The notes beneath the pieces were generated by a model. That model did not search any database, was not told where the DNA came from, and saw nothing but the letters and a program-made list of their open reading frames with translations. 64,000 nucleotides of DNA from Lysinibacillus xylanilyticus. Its GTDB lineage: Bacteria > Bacillota > Bacilli > Bacillales_A > Planococcaceae. The first letter of the stretch is position 1. Each line of letters starts with the position of its first letter. This document shows, one piece after another, positions 59,504-64,000 of this stretch. The DNA lies in the NCBI RefSeq assembly GCF_001708185.1, contig NZ_MDDN01000001.1, positions 1 through 64,000 on the forward strand, in the 5' to 3' direction. The position numbers and the translations under genes are program-made.

Positions 59504-60460
59504 ATTTTTAAGTCAGCCCTTTCCTTTATGATTATACTGTATAGCTTAGAGGAGTTGGTAACGAAGTAACCTCACTTTTAGAAAAAAAATTAAAATTATA
59601 AGCATATTTCAATTGACTAATTTTTCAGAATATTGTAAGATAAACATACAGAACAGCTAATTATGTTCTGTAAGCTCACTATTTCATTAGTGTACAAGAA
59701 CTATGCTTTGACAGATTAAACAACTTCAGCGGGCTTACAATTGAATATTTTGTTGAAAGATGACGTTCGTATAGTGTAAATCAATCATCTAAGAAAACAA
59801 ATAAAAGTGAACACTTTCCCTTAGTAAATTCTTTGTTTTAACCCGCATAGTAAATGTACATGATGAGATGAGTGAACAAACAGTTAGCCTGTTTTCACGA
59901 CCAAAAATGCTTTGACCAACTGTTGCAAGCGTGTCATTTTTTATCATTAATTGATGTTACCTTCTTCTATTACTTTGAGTATAATGTGAACGTAACTCCT
60001 CCCATTAATGGCAAAGAGAACACCAATTTGCTAACATACTGCGAAAAGCTGAATCATCAGAGTCGTGCTAACAAAACTAGATCATTCTTTTTTAGGCAAC
60101 ATTTTTTCCGAATTTCATTTAAGCCGTAAATGAAGTAATAAGTTATGAAGGAAGTAGGAACGATCGTTATGTTATGTAATACCCACCCGCTGAAGAAACA
60201 ATAAAAGCTGCCCATTTACTAAATGTAGATGATGGCAGCTTTTATTGTTTCTTCAATTTCCATTTTAAAGACACTTATCCAATCTCACTTTTCTCTGTTT
60301 CTTTTTTTCACATGTTCCTAAGAAGACCATGATATATTCGCCTAGAAGTTAATAACTCTCGTGGTAATAAGCTTGTTAATTAAAGCAGATTCTCCTGTTG
60401 CTCTTACCACTCTACATTCCATGCATTAGCTCTTCTCAGAAATTATAACTTCGTTAACCC
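59504..60460. other. Long AT-rich region without a supported gene
   Basis: About 950 bases have no clear gene. A frame at 59872-60129 has neither ribosome binding site nor protein-like composition. It contains ACAGAACA/TGTTCTGT near 59648-59672, the 22-bp inverted repeat at 60191-60255, and one copy of a repeat that recurs at 62290-62365. Confidence 0.5.
60191..60255. terminator. 22-bp perfect inverted repeat
   Basis: Arms 60191-60212 and 60234-60255 are exact complements (outer TGAAGAAAC, inner AAAGCTGCC) with a 21-base loop. It is a strong terminator-like structure beyond the last Rpn copy. A half-degraded version without the second arm lies near 62324-62345. Confidence 0.8.
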
Positions 60461-60853
60461 CTAACGTTGTTGATTGTCATTATTTTGGATTAACCCTTCC
60501 TTAATTTCTTCAATACGCTCCATTGATAAGCCTGTTATTTTACTAATAAAATCAATATTCATATTATTTACCAAAAGTTTGCTAGCAATTTCTTCCCTCG
60601 CTTCTTTCTTCCCTTCTTTCTTCCCTTCTTTCTTCCCTTCTTTCTTCCCTTCTTTTTTCCTTTCTTCTATAGCCTTTTGCATACCTTTTTGCATACCTTT
60701 TTGCTCTGCCATATGCTTCACATCGTCTAGCTTCGCCTCTTCATCAAGGATATACTTTATGCGTGACAGATAGGCAATCATTTCTTCCTGTGATAAATTT
60801 AGTTCCATCCAGAAATTCACAGCCTTGTTTACCTTATCGTAGTTGATCGTCAT
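60461..60853 (-). CDS. Stand-alone Rpn C-terminal module, copy 3
   Basis: This 130-residue protein is nearly identical to the C-terminal third of the Rpn nuclease at 61123-62098, with shared RIKYILDEEAKLDDVKHMAE and DFISKITGLSMERIEEIKEG. It has an expanded middle, KKEGKKEGKKEGKKEGKK, made of four 12-base direct repeats near 60601-60650. The nuclease core is absent. Its ATG lies within the last codons of the copy upstream (20-base overlap, different frame), so translation probably restarts there. It may act as an antitoxin-like partner, by analogy with intragenic RpnS proteins. Confidence 0.75.
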   Translation of the reverse strand: MTINYDKVNKAVNFWMELNLSQEEMIAYLSRIKYILDEEAKLDDVKHMAEQKGMQKGMQKAIEERKKEGKKEGKKEGKKEGKKEAREEIASKLLVNNMNIDFISKITGLSMERIEEIKEGLIQNNDNQQR

Positions 60854-61142
60854 TATTTTGGATTAACCCTTCCTTAATTTCTTCAATACGCTCCATTGAT
60901 AAGCCTGTTATCTTACTAATAAAATCAATATCCATATTATTCACTAAAAGATTGTTGACAATTTCTTCTTTGGCTTCTTCTTTACCCTTTTGCTCTGCCA
61001 TATGCTTCACATCGTCTAGCTTCGCCTCTTCATCAAGGATATACTTTATGCGTGATTGATAGGCAATCATTTCTTCCTGTGATAAATTTAGTCCCATCCA
61101 GAAATTTACAGCCTTATTTACCTTATCGTAGTTGATCGTCAT
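60834..61142 (-). CDS. Stand-alone Rpn C-terminal module, copy 2
   Basis: The 102-residue product opens MTINYDKVNKAVNFWMGLNL and continues SQEEMIAYQSRIKYILDEEA, then the same tail as the parent nuclease. The homology with the parent starts just after the parent's internal ATG at 61437, and the lengths (102 against 104) agree. The start ATG overlaps the parent's last 20 bases in another frame; no good Shine-Dalgarno precedes it, so coupling to the parent is likely. It has no catalytic residues. Confidence 0.75.
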   Translation of the reverse strand: MTINYDKVNKAVNFWMGLNLSQEEMIAYQSRIKYILDEEAKLDDVKHMAEQKGKEEAKEEIVNNLLVNNMDIDFISKITGLSMERIEEIKEGLIQNNDDQLR

Positions 61143-61437
61143 TATTTTGGATTAGCCCTTTCTTAATTTCTTCAATACGCTCCATTGATAAGCCTGTTAT
61201 TTTACTAATAAAATCAATATCCATATTATTCCCTAAAAGATTGTTGACAATTTCTTCTTTTGCTTCTTCAATACCTTTTTGCATACCCTTTTGCTCTGCC
61301 ATATGCTTCACATCGTCTAGCTTCGCCTCTTCATCAAGGATATACTTTATGCGTGATTGATAGGCAATAACATCCTCCTGTGATAAACTTAGCTCTTCCC
61401 AGACATTGAATGCCTGTAATAGATGTTCGTCCTTCAT
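61123..61437 (-). CDS. Predicted intragenic C-terminal Rpn protein (RpnS-like)
   Basis: Inside the nuclease gene, in frame, ATG 61437 is preceded by GGAGG with an 8-base spacer, the best ribosome binding site of the locus. It would give a 104-residue protein opening MKDEHLLQAFNVWEELSLSQ and lacking the nuclease core. In Enterobacteria, Rpn genes make such short C-terminal products from internal starts, and they inhibit the full-length nuclease. The two downstream stand-alone copies have the same extent. Expression here is inferred. Confidence 0.6.
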   Translation of the reverse strand: MKDEHLLQAFNVWEELSLSQEDVIAYQSRIKYILDEEAKLDDVKHMAEQKGMQKGIEEAKEEIVNNLLGNNMDIDFISKITGLSMERIEEIKKGLIQNNDDQLR

Positions 61438-62098
61438 CGCTAGTTCCTCCAATTCATGATAAATTTTTTCATAAACCTTTTTCTTTCGTGCATCGACCAT
61501 TCCTAATAACAATAACCAACGTGCTAAAATATCATCCAGTGGCTTAAGAACTCCCCTATGCCATTGTTCAAGGAATTTATTCATTTCAATAAAGTGCACT
61601 TCCAAAGCATCATCCTGTATAACTAATCGCTTTAATGTTTTATCCTCATATAAATGGAAGGTACTGTGATAATATGCACTTTGAGGAAATACGGTGAAAT
61701 TACATATATTAATGGTAATAGTCGGTAGCAATTTATGATAACCCATACCTTTTTGCAATTGTGATGTATATAGTTGAGCCCAGTAAAATAATGTACGCTT
61801 AAACATATCGTGCTGATTAGACAATTGAATTTCAATATTAATCATTTGCTGATCCTGCGTTTTCACCACAATATCTAATCTTGACTGCTTATCATCCTTA
61901 TATTCGCCACCAACTTCTTGTTTCATAAAAGCCACTTCTTGTATGGTATTTCGATCAGTTCGATTTAAAATCGCATTCAGAAAAACAACGGTTATATGTT
62001 TATTTTTTTTCGCTACCAAACATTTGTTTAAATGCATAGTCTACTTTCAAATCCATCAATTTCGTTAGCGGAATTCTACGTAAAGCCTTTTCACTCAC
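61123..62098 (-). pseudogene. Rpn family nuclease/transposase gene with A8 frameshift
   Basis: The gene starts at GTG 62098 (GGGGTGA before it) and encodes SEKALRRIPLTKLMDLKVDY then AFKQMFGSEK. At an A8 run (62003-62010) the frame closes with TAA. One base shift continues it as NKHITVVFLNAILNRTDRNT and through the PD-(D/E)xK core (SRLDIVVKTQDQQMINIEIQ near 85-105 of the joined protein) to 61123, about 324 residues in all. Rpn proteins are DNA endonucleases linked to recombination and phage defence. The A8 run could be a dead mutation, a phase-variable tract, or a slippage site. Catalytic residues look intact. Confidence 0.85.
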
Positions 62099-62225
62099 AA
62101 CTATCACCCCATTCAATTAAAGTTCGGTCATACATCTTCATATTTTATATTATTTTAACATGCTTCAATTGTAGGACCAACTTCAAGAAATAAAAAACAA
62201 GCCTTCTGTAGTTATTAAAAATAAT

Positions 62226-62288
62226 TCTAATAGCCCTAATACATGACCATCGTTATCCATGTTAATACACAATGCTGCTGTTGAGGTA
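62226..62288 (-). pseudogene. Possible remnant of an fhs 3' end
   Basis: The minus strand reads STAALCINMDNDGHVLGLL, against APAALRMDVDHEGHAVGLF at the end of the fhs gene at 63553. The DNA agrees at about two thirds of 58 positions. It is not part of any intact gene. Chance similarity cannot be excluded. Confidence 0.4.
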
Positions 62289-62289
62289 T

Positions 62290-62365
62290 TATAGGAACGA
62301 ATGGTATGTAATCCCTCTGCCGAAGAAACTGTAAAAGCTACCCATCTGTTCATGTAGATTCAAGA
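62290..62365. repeat. Degenerate copy of the 60155-60230 repeat
   Basis: AGGAACGAATGGTATGTAAT and GAAGAAACTGTAAAAGCTAC then CATGTAGAT match AGGAACGATCGTTATG...TGTAAT, GAAGAAACAATAAAAGCTGC and AATGTAGAT at 60155-60230. The two copies bracket the whole Rpn locus. Confidence 0.55.
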
Positions 62366-62597
62366 AACTAACTTCAGGTGGATATCCACGACAAGTACTT
62401 TCAATAAAACTCCTTGTATTGAAGTTCTTCCTTTTTCTTTATAAGAGCATAAAAATAGACTCTGGCTATTCACCACAGTCCTAAAACGAAAGAGCTTGCA
62501 ACTAACTTAAAATCGGCAACAGTCCTCTCTCAATCAACTAAAGGGCCAGCATAATAAGAAATGACAGCTCATATCTTCAGTATGGGAGGATGATTAT

Positions 62598-62795
62598 GTG
62601 AAAGACCTATTAGAAAACGTATATCAATTATCTATAGCAGTCCTACTCATATGTTCTGTTATTTCCGTTAGACTTCTAAGAAATTTAAAGCGTGAAAGAA
62701 AACTTTCTTCCTTTGAATATACAATGTATTTAATCATTCGAATTGCGATTTTTTTATGGTTAGCTAGTTTTCTACTTATTTCTTATGGTGCATAA
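62598..62795 (+). CDS. Small membrane protein (65 aa), unknown
   Basis: The 65-residue product opens MKDLLENVYQLSIAVLLICS. It has two hydrophobic helices (about 10-25 and 43-63) around a basic loop (RLLRNLKRERKLSS). GGGAGG lies 8 bases before the GTG start. It is a single gene. I do not recognise it; the size and layout suit a small stress or holin-like membrane protein, with no further support. Confidence 0.65.
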   Translation: MKDLLENVYQLSIAVLLICSVISVRLLRNLKRERKLSSFEYTMYLIIRIAIFLWLASFLLISYGA

Positions 62796-62932
62796 TTTAC
62801 TTGATCATCTTATATGTTTGGTATATAAGTTGATTGGAGTGAAGGCTAAGAGCATCACGTCCTGTGATAACGCCTTCGTAACCAAAAAGTTGAATTCTTT
62901 ATTTACAAAAAAGCTACTACAAATATAAAAAA

Positions 62933-62965
62933 TGTCGACAAAGTCTAAAAACGGCTTTGTCGACA
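62933..62965. repeat. 11-bp perfect inverted repeat near the csp terminator
   Basis: TGTCGACAAAG pairs with CTTTGTCGACA. It sits just beyond the cold-shock gene terminator and may add a second hairpin. Confidence 0.6.
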
Positions 62966-62967
62966 CT

Positions 62968-63005
62968 ATAAAAGAGGCATCCTCATGTAAGGATGCCTCT
63001 TTATT
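62968..63005 (-). terminator. Terminator of the cold-shock gene
   Basis: AAAGAGGCATCCT pairs with AGGATGCCTCTTT, with TTTTAT following on the minus strand. Confidence 0.9.
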
Positions 63006-63023
63006 ATGGGTACATCATTAAAA

Positions 63024-63224
63024 TTAAAGTTTTACGATGTTTGTAGCTTGTGGTCCACGTGGGCCTTCTTCTACTGAGAATTCAACTTTTTGACCTTCTT
63101 CAAGTGTTTTGAAGCCGTCACCTTGGATAGCTGAGAAGTGAGCGAATACGTCGTTTCCGCCTTCTACTTCGATGAATCCAAAACCTTTTTCTGAGTTAAA
63201 CCATTTTACTGTACCTTGTGTCAT
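63024..63224 (-). CDS. csp: Cold-shock protein (CspA/B family)
   Basis: This 66-residue OB-fold nucleic-acid-binding protein has both RNA-binding motifs, [10 protein letters not shown] near 13 and DVFAHFSAI near 25. The ends [17 protein letters not shown] and [13 protein letters not shown] are typical. It binds single-stranded RNA and DNA and acts as an RNA chaperone. ATG 63224 follows GGAGGTC with a 7-base spacer; the longer upstream frame is part of the leader. A long structured leader (63225 to about 63365) points to temperature-dependent control. Confidence 0.95.
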   Translation of the reverse strand: MTQGTVKWFNSEKGFGFIEVEGGNDVFAHFSAIQGDGFKTLEEGQKVEFSVEEGPRGPQATNIVKL

Positions 63225-63400
63225 TTTAATGACCTCCATTAATTGTATTAAATAAATATCATTTTTACAAGAAAAAAAATTCACATATTACAAAAAGCAT
63301 CTAATAAAACACGATTACTCTTTGTAATATGTGAATTCATTGTTTTCTTTGTAAACGATTTTATTACATTTATTATATAATGCAAAATCGTAAATGTCTA
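63225..63400 (-). promoter_or_regulatory. Promoter and structured leader of the csp gene
   Basis: The -35 TAGACA (63395-63400) and -10 TATAAT (63372-63377) are 17 bases apart. The transcript would have a leader of about 140 bases with a 17-bp perfect inverted repeat at 63278-63294 and 63321-63337 (CACATATTACAAA / TTTGTAATATGTG core). Long leaders that refold with temperature are known for csp mRNAs. Confidence 0.75.
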
Positions 63401-63462
63401 GTGCAAAAGTGAAATTTCTTCAAAATAATGTGTTCCAGTGGGAGAATTCTGCTAAAATAAGC

Positions 63463-63500
63463 TAAAAGCTGCCCTTTCTCAGATAAAAAGAGCAGCTTTC
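63463..63500 (-). terminator. Terminator of fhs
   Basis: AAAGCTGC (63465-63472) pairs with GCAGCTTT (63492-63499), followed by TTTTAGC on the minus strand. Confidence 0.75.
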
Positions 63501-63552
63501 GTACATTTATTTTCAATATCTTCTATTAATTAATGATAAATTCAAACTCTAT

Positions 63553-64000
63553 TTAGAACAATCCTACCGCATGTCCTTCATGATCAACATCCATACGCAA
63601 TGCTGCTGGTGCTTTTGGTAAACCTGGCATCGTCATAATGTCACCAGTTAAGCAAACTAAGAAGCCGGCACCTAGTTTTGGAATGACTTCACGGATTGTG
63701 ATTGTAAATCCTTCTGGACGACCAAGTAAACTTGGTTGGTCAGATAACGAATATTGCGTTTTGGCCATACAAATCGGCATAGAGTCCCAGCCGAATTTTT
63801 CGATTTGAGCGATTTGCTTTTTCGCTTGGTCGGTAAATTGAACATCTTTCCCACCATACACTTTTTGCACGATCGTACGTACCTTTTCTTCAATGGATTC
63901 TGTTACTTCATATAATGGTAAGAAATTATTTTCTTCCTCAAGTACAGTTAGCACCTGTTCTGCTAGGGCTAGGCCACCTTTTCCGCCTTCTTCCCAGACA
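63553..64000 (-). CDS. fhs: Formate-tetrahydrofolate ligase, C-terminal part
   Basis: This is the last 148 codons of the gene; the rest lies beyond the right edge. It reads VWEEGGKGGLALAEQVLTVL, then YGGKDVQFTDQAKKQIAQIE, DSMPICMAKTQYSLSDQPSL, the loop GRPEGFTITIREV, GAGFLVCLTGDIMTMPGLPK and the end AALRMDVDHEGHAVGLF, all characteristic of Fhs. The enzyme makes 10-formyl-tetrahydrofolate from formate, ATP and THF for purine and formyl-Met synthesis. A terminator follows at 63463-63500. Confidence 0.95.
   Translation of the reverse strand, partial: VWEEGGKGGLALAEQVLTVLEEENNFLPLYEVTESIEEKVRTIVQKVYGGKDVQFTDQAKKQIAQIEKFGWDSMPICMAKTQYSLSDQPSLLGRPEGFTITIREVIPKLGAGFLVCLTGDIMTMPGLPKAPAALRMDVDHEGHAVGLF

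Larger units (their letters stand above)
62038..62597. other. Region upstream of the Rpn gene with gene remnants
   Basis: Beyond the Rpn 5' end (to 62098) there is no intact gene. It holds a likely fhs-derived fragment (62226-62288) and a copy of a repeat also found near 60155-60230. Confidence 0.5.

Noticed and set aside
59872..60129. 85-codon plus-strand frame in the gap before the Rpn locus
   Set aside because: No ribosome binding site at the GTG start, odd composition rich in Phe, His and Tyr, and no recognisable motif. It is most likely a chance frame in AT-rich DNA.

Overview
The window looks like chromosome from a low-GC Gram-positive spore-former of the Bacillaceae/Planococcaceae, most like Lysinibacillus. 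This is inferred from AGGAGG-type ribosome binding sites, frequent GTG/TTG starts, strong hairpin-plus-T terminators, and Bacillus-type gene sets: the ccdA-ccdB-ccdC cluster, lutABC, a T-box-controlled proBA, telA/yaaN, brnQ, a YfmR/Uup ABC-F protein, CvfC, a cold-shock gene and fhs. No tRNA, rRNA or CRISPR array was seen.

Region 1-10.4 kb is accessory. It opens inside an IS3-type transposase gene. It then holds a CAAX-type membrane protease, an ABC-2 permease fragment, a DHFR/RibD-like reductase, a small L7/L12-like protein, a zinc-ribbon protein, a lipoprotein nuclease with calcium-binding motifs, a P-loop kinase and a secreted protein with ~65-residue repeats. A winged-helix protein follows, with a duplicated 3' end and a broken small gene beside it. 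The YvrJ/DUF2922/DUF1659 trio closes the region. Related hairpin repeats are scattered between these genes.

Region 10.4-43 kb is mostly core metabolism, transport and regulation. It contains ccdABC; lutABC, whose own regulator is only a fragment and whose lutA has no standard start codon; an MFS exporter divergent from an XRE-TPR regulator across two mirror-image operators; a MutS2 paralogue without Smr; rarD; telA; and a YhaQP-like ABC exporter whose ATPase carries an in-frame stop. Next come a PadR/DUF2812 module, a TetR-controlled ABC-2 exporter, a TetR/SDR divergent pair, brnQ, an esterase, a LysR regulator, T-box-proBA, an EamA transporter-PfkB kinase pair and an RDD protein.

Region 43-55 kb begins with a nucleotidyltransferase gene split by a small hairpin-rich insertion. 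It continues with a ten-gene minus-strand operon (55115 to 44224): M20 peptidase, beta-decarboxylating dehydrogenase, SDR, aldehyde dehydrogenase, OppD/OppF ATPases, a NylC/DmpA-type P1 peptidase, a solute-binding lipoprotein and two permeases. It reads as a complete import-hydrolyse-oxidise pathway for an unidentified amide or peptide-like compound.

Region 55-64 kb has cvfC, a YfmR/Uup-type ABC-F gene and an HD phosphohydrolase. An Rpn nuclease locus follows. The Rpn gene has a frameshift in an A8 run near its start and an in-frame internal start with a very strong Shine-Dalgarno. It is followed by two overlapping stand-alone copies of exactly that C-terminal module. Because intragenic C-terminal Rpn proteins are known to act as antitoxins, this locus is the best candidate here for an undescribed system. 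The window ends with a small membrane protein, a cold-shock gene with a structured leader and the 3' part of fhs.
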